Below, piece by piece: positions 8,823 through 16,670 of a DNA stretch of 64,000 nucleotides; the stretch's first letter is position 1; the number at the start of each line of letters is the position of its first letter. Both the position numbers and the translations under genes were made by a program. The notes beneath the pieces are model-generated. The model made no database searches. It saw only the letters and a program-made list of their open reading frames with translations, and was not told the origin of the DNA. This DNA comes from Bdellovibrio bacteriovorus W. Lineage in GTDB: Bacteria; Bdellovibrionota; Bdellovibrionia; Bdellovibrionales; Bdellovibrionaceae. The stretch is taken from positions 2,790,001 through 2,854,000 of the forward strand of contig CP002190.1 of NCBI GenBank assembly GCA_000525675.1. The letters are read 5' to 3'.

Positions 8823-9062
8823 CTAAATCTTTTTCACGTCTTCAAGGCTTGCGCCATAGTTAATGTGCAGCACAGAACCATTCACAACAAGTGCTGGCAC
8901 TGATTTAACACCTAATTTTTCCGCTTCAGAGATTCGGTTCTTTGCGCTTCCAAAATGAACAACTTCGAGATCAAATTTGTTTTTATCGACCATGTTCAAA
9001 ACTTCTTTCTCTGCATCAACGCAAACAGAACAACCTGCATGATAGAAAACTGCTTTTTTCAT
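8823..9062 (-). CDS. Small thioredoxin-fold protein with CxxC
   Basis: A 79-residue minimal thioredoxin/glutaredoxin-like protein. The redox pair is C11-S-V-C14 in FYHAGCSVC, and VPALVVNG carries the cis-proline. It has no signal peptide, so it is cytoplasmic. It is 29 bases downstream of the TlpA-like gene and probably in one operon with it. The pair faces an HxlR-type regulator with a cysteine near its DNA-binding region, which suggests a thiol-stress unit. Confidence 0.8.
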   Translation of the reverse strand: MKKAVFYHAGCSVCVDAEKEVLNMVDKNKFDLEVVHFGSAKNRISEAEKLGVKSVPALVVNGSVLHINYGASLEDVKKI

Positions 9063-9091
9063 AAGGACTCCTTTACTGGGGTTGGTTAAAG

Positions 9092-9550
9092 CTAAGGGGA
9101 CTCAGCCAATAGTACTTCAATCGATTTTTGTAAGCGCTCACTGCCAACAACTCCAAAAGACTGCAAGCGGATCTGTCCTTTTTTATCTAAAAGAATTGTT
9201 GTTGGCGTGCCTTGCAGATTCAGACTCTTCATCGTCTCAGGCATCCAGTGATCAGCAATATGCATATCGATGCCAATGGGAAATGTGATATTTTGATCGT
9301 TAAGAAACTTGCGCAAATCGGGCTCCGTCATCTCTTCGTGATGCTCAAAGACCGAATGGATACCGACGACTTCAAAGTCCTTTCCTTGAAAAATTTCAGC
9401 CATTTCTTTGGCTTCGGGAATTCCATAAATCACGCAGCCTCGGCATTTCATCTGAAAGAAATGAATAAGCTTTACCGTCGGGCGCGAAAAGTTGAATTCG
9501 TCTTCTTGAATATTTAGCCATTTTGAAATGGAAAATTTAATCGTCTTCAT
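9092..9550 (-). CDS. TlpA/AhpC-like thioredoxin-fold protein
   Basis: A 152-residue thioredoxin-fold protein with the redox pair in FFQMKCRGCVIYG (C36, C39), a DMHIADHW loop, the cis-proline turn LQGTPTTILLDKKGQ and no signal peptide. The CRGC pair differs from the usual CPPC or CGPC. Likely a cytoplasmic disulfide reductase or peroxidase-type protein. First gene of a two-gene unit divergent from the HxlR regulator. Confidence 0.78.
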   Translation of the reverse strand: MKTIKFSISKWLNIQEDEFNFSRPTVKLIHFFQMKCRGCVIYGIPEAKEMAEIFQGKDFEVVGIHSVFEHHEEMTEPDLRKFLNDQNITFPIGIDMHIADHWMPETMKSLNLQGTPTTILLDKKGQIRLQSFGVVGSERLQKSIEVLLAESP

Positions 9551-9637
9551 ATACTCTCATCCGAAATGATGTTTGGTTTATAAAGACATCCTGCCATAGG
9601 GATTTAACCCTTGGAAGTAGGCACAAACTCGTAGGGT

Positions 9638-9653
9638 AGTTACCGTTTGGTAC
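9638..9653. promoter_or_regulatory. Candidate HxlR-type operator
   Basis: AGTTACCGTTTGGTAC contains an interrupted inverted repeat TACC-GTTT-GGTA about 20 bases before the regulator ATG, in the intergenic space shared with the redox genes. Short inverted repeats with TTAC/GTAA-like arms are typical of HxlR-family sites. Assignment by position and symmetry only. Confidence 0.35.
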
Positions 9654-9670
9654 AAAATGGTGAATTGATT

Positions 9671-9982
9671 ATGGAAAAGCCCTCTGTCAAATTTATGATT
9701 GAAGACATTGTTGGATGCAAGTGGTCACTCAGCGTCCTTGATATGCTTGAGCAAGGCATCAACAGACCTGGTCAAATGACAAGAGATCAAGAAGGACTCT
9801 CTACTAAAGTTCTTAACGAGAGACTAAAGAAACTTCTTCGCTATCAGATCGTCGAAAAGATTGAATATCCCGAAGTGCCTCCGCGAGTTGAATACCAGTT
9901 TACAAATTTTGGAAAAAAGATCCTAAAGATTATTTACGAGATTCGCGCACTCGAAGAAGAGATGGGCCTCCAATCTGAATAG
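9671..9982 (+). CDS. HxlR-family winged-helix regulator with a cysteine
   Basis: About 103 residues of HxlR type: FMIEDIVGCKWSLSVLDML is the helix-1/2 signature (usually GGKW, here GCKW), LSTKVLNERLKKLLRYQIV the recognition helix, VPPRVEYQFTNFGKKIL the wing. The cysteine replacing a glycine in GGKW could be the redox switch that several family members use. Divergent from two thioredoxin-fold genes, which are the likely targets. ATG 9671 is preferred to a TTG eight codons earlier, which overlaps the putative operator. Confidence 0.82.
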   Translation: MEKPSVKFMIEDIVGCKWSLSVLDMLEQGINRPGQMTRDQEGLSTKVLNERLKKLLRYQIVEKIEYPEVPPRVEYQFTNFGKKILKIIYEIRALEEEMGLQSE

Positions 9983-10098
9983 TGAAGTTTCACATTGATG
10001 ACTCATTTGGGAGGCGTAATATTTTTAAAACCTCTTCGTCATAGACCGTTTCTTGAAATTCAGCTATATTTGACCTCCTTAGAGGGAGCTGAAAAAAT

Positions 10099-11091
10099 AT
10101 GAAAGTCTCAATTCTCGAACTAGTGCGCGTGACCCAAGAAACCACTCCTGGGCAAGCGCTACAAAATGCCCGCGCCCTTGCAATCGCTGCAGAAAAATTT
10201 GGCTATCATAGAATTTGGGTTGCCGAACATCATAACTTTGTTGGCATCGCCAGTGCTGCCACCTCGGTGGTTATTGGGTATCTTGCTGAAGCGACAAAAA
10301 CTATTCGCATTGGCGCTGGTGGCATCATGCTGCCGAATCACTCTCCGTATATCATCGCAGAACAATTCGGAACACTCGAACATCTTTATCCCAATAGAAT
10401 TGATCTTGGACTGGGACGCGCACCCGGAACAGATATGGCTACCATTAAAGCTATTGGTCGCACCGAAGGCGCCTCAGACCACTTCCCTCAAGATGTTCTC
10501 GCATTGCAGTCCTATTTTTCTGAACAGGCAAAATCCTTTCGCATTCAGGCCGTGCCTGCTGCGGGAACCAATGTTCCTTTGTGGATCTTAGGATCAAGTC
10601 TCTTTGGTGCAAGACTTGCTGCCGAATTGGGACTGCCCTACTCCTTTGCCTCCCACTTTGCGCCAGAGCACCTATTGGTAGCCATTGATACCTACAAACA
10701 AAACTTCAAACCATCCGCGGTTCTTAAGCAACCGTATTGCATGGCGGGAATCAATGTCATTGCTGCAGATACAGAAGCAGAAGCCAAAAAACTTGCGACA
10801 ACTCAGCAGATGTCCTTTACAGATATGTTCAGAAACTCACGTGGACTCAGCAAGCCACCGATCGAAGATATCGACACTTATTGGTCCCCTCAGGAAAAGG
10901 CGCTTGCACAAAAAATGCTAAGTCGCTCTATAGTTGGTAACAAAGAAAAGGTTCTGCAAGGGCTTCAATCTTTTCAGTCCGAGACTGGAGTGGATGAGGT
11001 CATTATTGTTTCAGATATCTTCGACCTCTCAGCAAGAATTCGCTCTATCGACCTCATCTCTGAAGCCGTGAACCTCAGTAGACCTCAATGA
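10099..11091 (+). CDS. LLM-class flavin-dependent oxidoreductase
   Basis: Bacterial luciferase-like monooxygenase fold of the MsnO8 type. N-terminal VSILELVRVTQ, the strongly conserved RIWVAEHHN, then IRIGAGGIMLPNHSPY and LGLGRAPGTD are visible. These enzymes use reduced flavin (FMNH2 or F420) to oxidise a substrate that cannot be named from sequence. Full family length (330 residues). The stop overlaps the next start by four bases (ATGA), indicating translational coupling with the DUF454 gene. Confidence 0.9.
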   Translation: MKVSILELVRVTQETTPGQALQNARALAIAAEKFGYHRIWVAEHHNFVGIASAATSVVIGYLAEATKTIRIGAGGIMLPNHSPYIIAEQFGTLEHLYPNRIDLGLGRAPGTDMATIKAIGRTEGASDHFPQDVLALQSYFSEQAKSFRIQAVPAAGTNVPLWILGSSLFGARLAAELGLPYSFASHFAPEHLLVAIDTYKQNFKPSAVLKQPYCMAGINVIAADTEAEAKKLATTQQMSFTDMFRNSRGLSKPPIEDIDTYWSPQEKALAQKMLSRSIVGNKEKVLQGLQSFQSETGVDEVIIVSDIFDLSARIRSIDLISEAVNLSRPQ

Positions 11092-11474
11092 ACTTATTCA
11101 TAAAGTATCTTCTTTTTGGATTCGGAATTGTGAGTTTAACTCTTGGCGTGATTGGAATCTTCCTACCGCTACTTCCGACAACACCGTTTCTATTATTGGC
11201 CGCTTGGTGTTTTCTGAAAAGCTCTCCCACCTTGCATGCCTGGATGTATCACCAACCTTATATGGGAAAAGCCCTTAAGGATTGGGAAGAAGAACGCATT
11301 ATTTCTCGCCCCGCAAAGGTAACGGCTTTACTGACGATCACCCTTTCTGGAGGAGTCATCTGGTACAAAGTGGATCTCTTAGTTTTAAAAATTTTTGTGA
11401 CAATTATTCTCTGTGGTGTTTCAATTTTCATTATCACTCGAAATGAGAAACCTTCCACCCCGAAAGAATTCTAA
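11088..11474 (+). CDS. DUF454 (YbaN-type) membrane protein
   Basis: A 128-residue inner-membrane protein with four hydrophobic segments. LGVIGIFLPLLPTTPFLLLAAWCF and SSPTLHAWMY are the YbaN/DUF454 hallmarks. Function unknown. Start ATG overlaps the LLM stop, and the EamA transporter begins two bases after its stop, so the three genes make one operon. Confidence 0.88.
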   Translation: MNLFIKYLLFGFGIVSLTLGVIGIFLPLLPTTPFLLLAAWCFLKSSPTLHAWMYHQPYMGKALKDWEEERIISRPAKVTALLTITLSGGVIWYKVDLLVLKIFVTIILCGVSIFIITRNEKPSTPKEF

Positions 11475-11476
11475 AG

Positions 11477-12319
11477 ATGGAATCAGGCGCCGCTCTTTTA
11501 CTTATTTCTGCATTTTTTCATGCAAGTTGGAATGCCCTTACAAAAAGGTCGACGGACAAAGAAGCCTTCCTCATGCTTGTTACTTCTATCGGGGCCATCA
11601 TTACGCTCGTTTTAATTTTTCTTACGAAGGCTTCTTTTAAAGAGCTTCAAGGAGAGACGTTGATATTCACCCTAGGCTCCGGAGTTTTCGAAGGTCTTTA
11701 TATGGCGATGCTTTCCCGAGCACTTTCAGGAGCAACTCTTGGCAAAGCCTATGCTATCATGCGTGGTGGGGCGATGCTCTTTGTGTGGATTATCTCCATG
11801 ACTTTTCTTGGAGAGACTTCAACGCTAGTCCATTTGCTCGGAGCCGGTGCGGTGTTCTTAGGTATTTCAGCTTTAAGTTATGAAGGAAAAAATGGAAGCT
11901 CGCAAAAACTAGATATCTGGCCCTTTCTAGCTGCGGCCTGTATCACGGGCTATCATATTTGCTATCATCAGGCTTTAAAAACTCACGCAAACCCACAGGT
12001 TCTATTTTTTGTCTCGATGATTCTTTCAGCTCTTATTCTTGGCATCTTCTTAGGGAAAAATATTCGAACAAGATTTAAAAACGTTGTGAAGACTCAGTTT
12101 AGAAATGCGGTTCTGACTGCCTTTCTTTCAACGGCTTCTTTTTTAATTTTCTTATACGCATTACAAATTGTAGAGCCAGGGTATGCAATCTCCCTCAGAA
12201 ACTCGTCTATTTTCTTTGCTCTTCTGTTTTCATTTTTGCTTAAGGAGTCTCTGACGCGCAAACAATGGATTGGCGCCAGTGTGATTGGGATCGGAACTAT
12301 ACTTTTAAGTCTGACTTAA
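11477..12319 (+). CDS. EamA/DMT-superfamily transporter
   Basis: Ten hydrophobic helices arranged as two five-helix EamA repeats: SAFFHASWNALTKRS opens the first, and the second ends with LLKESLTRKQWIGASVIGIGTILL. DMT-family proteins carry metabolites out of or into the cytoplasm; substrate unknown. Last gene of the operon with the LLM oxidoreductase and DUF454, and its stop overlaps by four bases that of the convergent P-loop kinase gene. Confidence 0.87.
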   Translation: MESGAALLLISAFFHASWNALTKRSTDKEAFLMLVTSIGAIITLVLIFLTKASFKELQGETLIFTLGSGVFEGLYMAMLSRALSGATLGKAYAIMRGGAMLFVWIISMTFLGETSTLVHLLGAGAVFLGISALSYEGKNGSSQKLDIWPFLAAACITGYHICYHQALKTHANPQVLFFVSMILSALILGIFLGKNIRTRFKNVVKTQFRNAVLTAFLSTASFLIFLYALQIVEPGYAISLRNSSIFFALLFSFLLKESLTRKQWIGASVIGIGTILLSLT

Positions 12320-12873
12320 AAAGGCGAATGCGCTCGAACCTCATTAAGAAAATCTTGAATCTCTTTAGTTGATTTAAGGATTCGAGTTTTAGTTTTATTT
12401 TCTGGTCTATTCAGTATACGCAGTAATTCTGGGCGCATCTGCTTATGGGCGCTGCGAATCGTTCGAAGGGTTTTTCGAGTTTGCTCTAAGTTTGCTTCCG
12501 AACAACCTTCCGGAAGCTCCTCTCTCTGAGAAAAGAGATTTAGTAATTGCCGTTTTAAAAACCAGAAAATATGTTTCCACAAAGGTAGATCAATGAAGAT
12601 AATTTGATCTGCCATCGCAAATCTTTTCTCTAAAATATCTAAAGGGCCATATCCATCAATAATCCATTCCGAATTATTCTGTATCTCTAGTAATACCTCT
12701 ATGGTCTCTTTATAAGGGCGCAACTTCATTCCTTTCTGAAATTGCACACTATCCACATGGGTTACAGGAAATCCCGTCAAAAAGCTTACCTTGCGCGCAA
12801 GGGTCGTCTTCCCCCCGCCCGCATTTCCGATGATGGCTGTTCTTTTGGGCCAAGAGTTTGATTTATTGATCAA
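12316..12873 (-). CDS. P-loop adenylate-kinase-like protein (FlaR/topology-modulation type)
   Basis: Walker A GNAGGGKTTLARK at residues 16-28 and a DxD/VDSVQF segment place it among the adenylate-kinase-like P-loop proteins annotated as DNA topology modulation FlaR. IIDGYG and IIFIDLPLW are further nucleotide-fold strands. Substrate unknown. The start is TTG 12873, six bases after a strong GAGGAG; no ATG fits that site. Confidence 0.75.
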   Translation of the reverse strand: MINKSNSWPKRTAIIGNAGGGKTTLARKVSFLTGFPVTHVDSVQFQKGMKLRPYKETIEVLLEIQNNSEWIIDGYGPLDILEKRFAMADQIIFIDLPLWKHIFWFLKRQLLNLFSQREELPEGCSEANLEQTRKTLRTIRSAHKQMRPELLRILNRPENKTKTRILKSTKEIQDFLNEVRAHSPF

Positions 12874-12986
12874 CGAAATCTCCTCGGTGGATTTTACTTC
12901 GACCTGTGCTGAAAATGCACAAAAGCATCCGACAAGATATTGCTCAAATCAACAACGCAGATTGAAATAATAAAACAAAGATTTTC

Positions 12987-13517
12987 CTATTTTTTAAAAT
13001 CTTTCTTATAGAGCTCAATAGACTCTGCGATCACCTTGTATGCGACTTCCTCATTTTCGATGGCGCTAATTTCAACGGATTTTTTTTCTAGCGCCTTGTA
13101 GCTTTCGAAAAACTGACGGATCTCAGACAGTTTGTGGGGAGCAATTTCATTAAGTCTACGGATATGATTGTACTCAGGATCATGAACATGGACCGAGATC
13201 ACCTTATCATCACCTTTTCCCTGATCGATCATTCGCAAAACGCCAACAGGGCGCACGCGCATAATCGAAAGAGGATAGACAGGGGCTTGCCCGATTACGA
13301 GAACATCTAATGGGTCCCCGTCATCGCAGAAAGTTTGAGGAAAGAAACCATAATTACAAGGATAGTGAACCGAGCTATAGAGAATGCGATCTACTTTGAG
13401 AAGGCCTGAATCCTTATCAATTTCATACTTCACCTTTGAGAGAGCTGGAATCTCGATAATGCAATTAAGCTCATGACTTGAATCTAAATCGAGCTTTACG
13501 TCGTGCCATGGGTTCAT
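12987..13517 (-). CDS. ppa: Inorganic pyrophosphatase, family I
   Basis: Hydrolyses pyrophosphate to phosphate and so drives biosynthetic reactions. The family I signature is DDGDPLDVLV, with NYGFFPQTF upstream and the Lys/Tyr substrate residues in VKYEIDKDSGLLKVDRILYSS; DQGKGDDKVISV carries further metal ligands. Length 176 matches the hexameric bacterial enzyme. The start is ATG 13517, which follows GAAGGAGG; the GTG five codons upstream overlaps the ribosome site. Confidence 0.95.
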   Translation of the reverse strand: MNPWHDVKLDLDSSHELNCIIEIPALSKVKYEIDKDSGLLKVDRILYSSVHYPCNYGFFPQTFCDDGDPLDVLVIGQAPVYPLSIMRVRPVGVLRMIDQGKGDDKVISVHVHDPEYNHIRRLNEIAPHKLSEIRQFFESYKALEKKSVEISAIENEEVAYKVIAESIELYKKDFKK

Positions 13518-13650
13518 TGATGCCTCCTTCACAATTATTACCTCAGTATTCTAATTCACTTTTAAAGAAAGTTTTAGCTCTATAGAAGTTTTTTGCAAAA
13601 TGAGGTCTAGGATCAAGCGTAGAAATATTGCCCCGCTCGACTCTATAAAT

Positions 13651-14211
13651 TTAAAAGCTAACACTGGCTCCGAACGCTTCAATCAAAACTAAAGCTTCGG
13701 GAACTGAAAATAGAGCATCTTTGATTTTAGCATTTCTAGGGTCGATGAAGTAACTTCGAGCTTGTCGAAAATCAGACTTCTCTAAGTTCGCACCGGAGAA
13801 TGTCGCCCCCGATAAGTTAGCTCTCGTGAATAAGGCCTTGGATAAATTTGCTCCGGCGAAGTCGACTTCTCTGAGAGAACAATCAACAAAAGAACTTCCT
13901 CTTAAGTCCATCCCCTGAAAACTGGAGTAGTCTAATTTACATTCAGTAAAAAAATAGGTCCCGTTCTTTCGCGTCTCCGTCCAATTTACTCCCATTAAAT
14001 TACATCTTTCAAAAAGAGAATCCCGCAGGGCGACGTTTAAGAAAGAAACATTGGCTAGGTTGCAGCCTATAAATTTACATTCTAAGAAAAGAGCACTTTT
14101 AATTTCTAAATTTGTGAAATCTAAATTATTGAACTCATAGCCTGATATCTCTGACTTATGAATCTCTAATAAACTTTCTAATTCTTCTTGTGATGCTTTC
14201 GTGTATTTCAT
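13651..14211 (-). CDS. Pentapeptide-repeat protein
   Basis: Residues 25-165 are a run of A(D/N)LxF-like pentapeptides (for example VDFAGANLSKALFTRANLSG), which fold as a right-handed square beta-helix. About 28 consecutive repeats with a short break near residue 85 and a non-repeat C-terminal helix. This size and layout resemble McbG/Qnr-like proteins, which mimic DNA and protect gyrase, but many cytosolic proteins of unknown role share the fold. No transporter or toxin is adjacent. Function not assigned. Confidence 0.82.
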   Translation of the reverse strand: MKYTKASQEELESLLEIHKSEISGYEFNNLDFTNLEIKSALFLECKFIGCNLANVSFLNVALRDSLFERCNLMGVNWTETRKNGTYFFTECKLDYSSFQGMDLRGSSFVDCSLREVDFAGANLSKALFTRANLSGATFSGANLEKSDFRQARSYFIDPRNAKIKDALFSVPEALVLIEAFGASVSF

Positions 14212-14301
14212 ATTTACTTTCTAGAGGACCCTAGCATCTAGAGAGAATCAAATAATTTCTGGAGATGAGATAATGAGATTTAGAAGGCAATTTTAGGACA
14301 A

Positions 14302-14342
14302 AAAAAAATCTGGAGTCCTGTTAAGGTGTCTCCAGATTTTTT
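14302..14342 (-). terminator. Intrinsic terminator of the RRM gene
   Basis: Arms AAAATCTGGAG and CTCCAGATTTT around a 14-base loop, with an eight-base T run on the minus strand. Begins about 30 bases after the RRM stop codon. Confidence 0.88.
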
Positions 14343-14370
14343 ATTCTGAATCAGTAACTGATATCAAAAA

Positions 14371-14706
14371 TTAGTAACGGTTGCTGCGTCCGCCGCCACC
14401 GAAACCGCCACGGCCACCGCCACGGCTTCCGCCGCCACCGCCACGGTTATCACGTGGAGCCATTGGCTTTGCTTCGCTAACGTTCAACAAACGGCCAGAG
14501 TGCTCAGCACCGTTTACTTTTTCGATAGCTGTAGCAGCTTCTTCGTCTGTAGACATTTCAACAAAACCGAAACCTTTGCTACGGCCAGTTTCACGATCAA
14601 TTACGATGCGTGCCGATTCAACTTGACCGAACTCAGCAAAGATATCTCCAAGAGATTGATCATCCATAGAGTAAGAAAGGTTACCAACGTAGATTTTTTT
14701 TCCCAT
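14371..14706 (-). CDS. RRM RNA-binding protein with Gly/Arg-rich tail
   Basis: An 80-residue RNA recognition motif followed by an RGG-like tail. RNP2 is KIYVGNLSY (residues 4-12) and RNP1 is KGFGFVEM (about residues 44-51). The last 30 residues are GGGGGSRGGGRGG-type. Stand-alone RRM proteins of this sort occur in cyanobacteria (cold-induced Rbp proteins) and in Bdellovibrio-related and other bacteria, where they bind single-stranded RNA. AGGAGG precedes the ATG by seven bases, so it is probably well translated. It has its own terminator. Confidence 0.93.
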   Translation of the reverse strand: MGKKIYVGNLSYSMDDQSLGDIFAEFGQVESARIVIDRETGRSKGFGFVEMSTDEEAATAIEKVNGAEHSGRLLNVSEAKPMAPRDNRGGGGGSRGGGRGGFGGGGRSNRY

Positions 14707-14920
14707 AATTTGCCTCCTGTAAAAGCGCTTGGGGCCATTCGCAGAAAGACAATAGGATATCTATAGATTCAGGAACGACTTGAGCCCAACATTCACCATT
14801 TTTTCTGCTTAAAAGATAGCATTATTTTAAATCACAGGCCCAATCTGTCGCCAAATCAAACCTATTGCTTTAAAGGCCCGCGCTGGTAAATTCTTTACCT
14901 AGAGATAGGGAGGTTTAGGC

Positions 14921-15550
14921 ATGAAAATACTTATTGTTGGGGCCACTGGCTTGGTGGGCAGTTCGGTCCTCAAGGCTGCTCTTCAAAACCCGGAAGTTTC
15001 GGCCGTGATCGCGCCGTCCCGCAAAGCCCTCCCTGCTCACCCGAAGCTCTTTGCCCCTGTCGTAGACTTTGAAAATCTCCCTGAAGATGAAGACTGGTGG
15101 AAGGTGGACGCCGTCATTTGTGCCTTAGGAACAACGATGAAGACGGCGGGCTCTCAAGAGGCTTTTGCCCGCGTGGATTTAGATTATCCCGCTCATACCG
15201 CAGAGATCGCTAGAAAGCATGGCGTCCCTACCTATGTGTTTAACTCCGCCATAGGCGCTGATGCCTCCTCGAAATTCTTCTATAATCGCATCAAAGGCCT
15301 GGCGGAAGAGAGGCTTTCCAATTTAGGTTTTACTTCTCTCGTGATTGTGAGACCAGGGCTGATCGGCGGAAATCGTAAAGAGTTCCGCCTAGGCGAGTCC
15401 ATTGGAATAGTTATCACTAAAATTCTTCAACCGATCTTACCCCCAAAGTATCGCATCAACCCCGCAGAGAATATTGCTGAGGCCATGCTTCAAGCCGCAC
15501 TCCATCCAGCGCCGGGGATTACGGAAATTACTTCGGAGCAACTTATTTAA
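14921..15550 (+). CDS. NAD(P)H-binding oxidoreductase, HTATIP2-like
   Basis: Atypical SDR of about 209 residues. The Rossmann loop is ILIVGATGLVGSSV, CALGTTMKTAGS is the strand-4 loop typical of HTATIP2/TIP30-like proteins, and YNRIKGLAEE contains the YxxxK catalytic pair, with IVRPGLIGG in the C-terminal part. Full length and probably cytoplasmic; substrate unknown. GGGAGG precedes the ATG. Confidence 0.85.
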   Translation: MKILIVGATGLVGSSVLKAALQNPEVSAVIAPSRKALPAHPKLFAPVVDFENLPEDEDWWKVDAVICALGTTMKTAGSQEAFARVDLDYPAHTAEIARKHGVPTYVFNSAIGADASSKFFYNRIKGLAEERLSNLGFTSLVIVRPGLIGGNRKEFRLGESIGIVITKILQPILPPKYRINPAENIAEAMLQAALHPAPGITEITSEQLI

Positions 15551-15737
15551 AGTTATTAATGTTTATATAAATTCTAGAGTTCTTCTATTTTCGGACTCTA
15601 GAGGTATTTCCGCTTACCCATGTCGTCCAAAGTTTAGACATCCATTTCCTTCCTTCAAAATCCGTCAGACCCCATCGAATGAAATTACATTTTAGTTTAT
15701 AAATATCTTCGTATTTTTAATGCCGAGGAGTTTTTAA

Positions 15738-16670
15738 ATGCGTATGTATATAAAGCTACTTTCCACTGTCTGCTTATGTGCTCTCGTCTCTGCTTGCTCA
15801 AAAAAGGAAGAACCCTCAGCACAAGAGCAAATCCCCTTTACGTTTGAAACTCAAACAGAGACCCAAACACAAGGAGCGCCGGAAACATCTGAGTTCGCAA
15901 GATTTGATGGCAACCTGAACGAGAATAATTTTAAGGTAACAGTTACCCCTGCTGAATTTGGCAAATATGTTTTATCTTTAAAATGGGATAAGACCATTGA
16001 GACCATGCAAGTGCGCGTGAGCAACGGCCCGACAATGACGAAAAGAAATCTGTATGAGCACACTCAGAAAGTGGAAGCTGGTAAATCATTAAAAATTCAC
16101 TTCGCGGTTCTAAACGGCAATAACGAAACTGTGTCGGTCATGGATGTGGATATTGAAACTCCATTTGATTTCCTTGTGAAAGAACCTCTTCATCTCAAAG
16201 AAGATACCGAATGGCATTTAGGCCGCCTACACATCCTACCGGGTGGTCAAATCATGACGAATGGTGCCCGCCTTACTATTCATGCAGATGAGATCCACCA
16301 TCACCAACCGGAGTTTACGAGTGTGAACATGGATATGGCTAAGCATTCGGTGGTGAATTTGGAGAATAAGGATGATTTCTCAGGAATGTATGGTGGACAT
16401 TCGCGCATCACTATTCTAACGAAGAAGCTTTTGGGTGGGTTTTCTATTTTTACTCAAACAACGCAGGTAATCTACAATAACAATAAACCAAATGCTAATT
16501 GGCCACAAATTATTGTTGAAGCAGAAGATATAAATTCAGGATGCATAAGTATTGTAAGACTACTGATTCACAAAGAGGAATCAATCAGCTCATGGTCAGA
16601 CATTACAACAAATTTAGAAAAACAATTCCGCTTGGATAGACACCAAAGGTCCTCACAATGGCAAAAGTAA
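15738..16670 (+). CDS. Lipoprotein, paralogue of the next gene
   Basis: A lipoprotein with the signal ending LCALVSAC-S (lipobox), a short acidic linker, and a beta-rich domain. Parts align with the downstream lipoprotein: KWDKTIETMQVRVSNG against KWPSRAYRAELKINDE, and LPGGQIMTNGARLTIHADEI against TTGGRIITNGQSLTIKAKKI. After about residue 225 the similarity fades, as if the C-terminal part had diverged or been lost. Its stop lies 13 bases inside the next gene, implying coupling. GAGGAG precedes the start. Function unknown. Confidence 0.7.
   Translation: MRMYIKLLSTVCLCALVSACSKKEEPSAQEQIPFTFETQTETQTQGAPETSEFARFDGNLNENNFKVTVTPAEFGKYVLSLKWDKTIETMQVRVSNGPTMTKRNLYEHTQKVEAGKSLKIHFAVLNGNNETVSVMDVDIETPFDFLVKEPLHLKEDTEWHLGRLHILPGGQIMTNGARLTIHADEIHHHQPEFTSVNMDMAKHSVVNLENKDDFSGMYGGHSRITILTKKLLGGFSIFTQTTQVIYNNNKPNANWPQIIVEAEDINSGCISIVRLLIHKEESISSWSDITTNLEKQFRLDRHQRSSQWQK

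Noticed and set aside
14381-14626. Proline-rich plus-strand ORF opposite the RRM gene
   Set aside because: The proline run is just the complement of the glycine-rich RRM tail.
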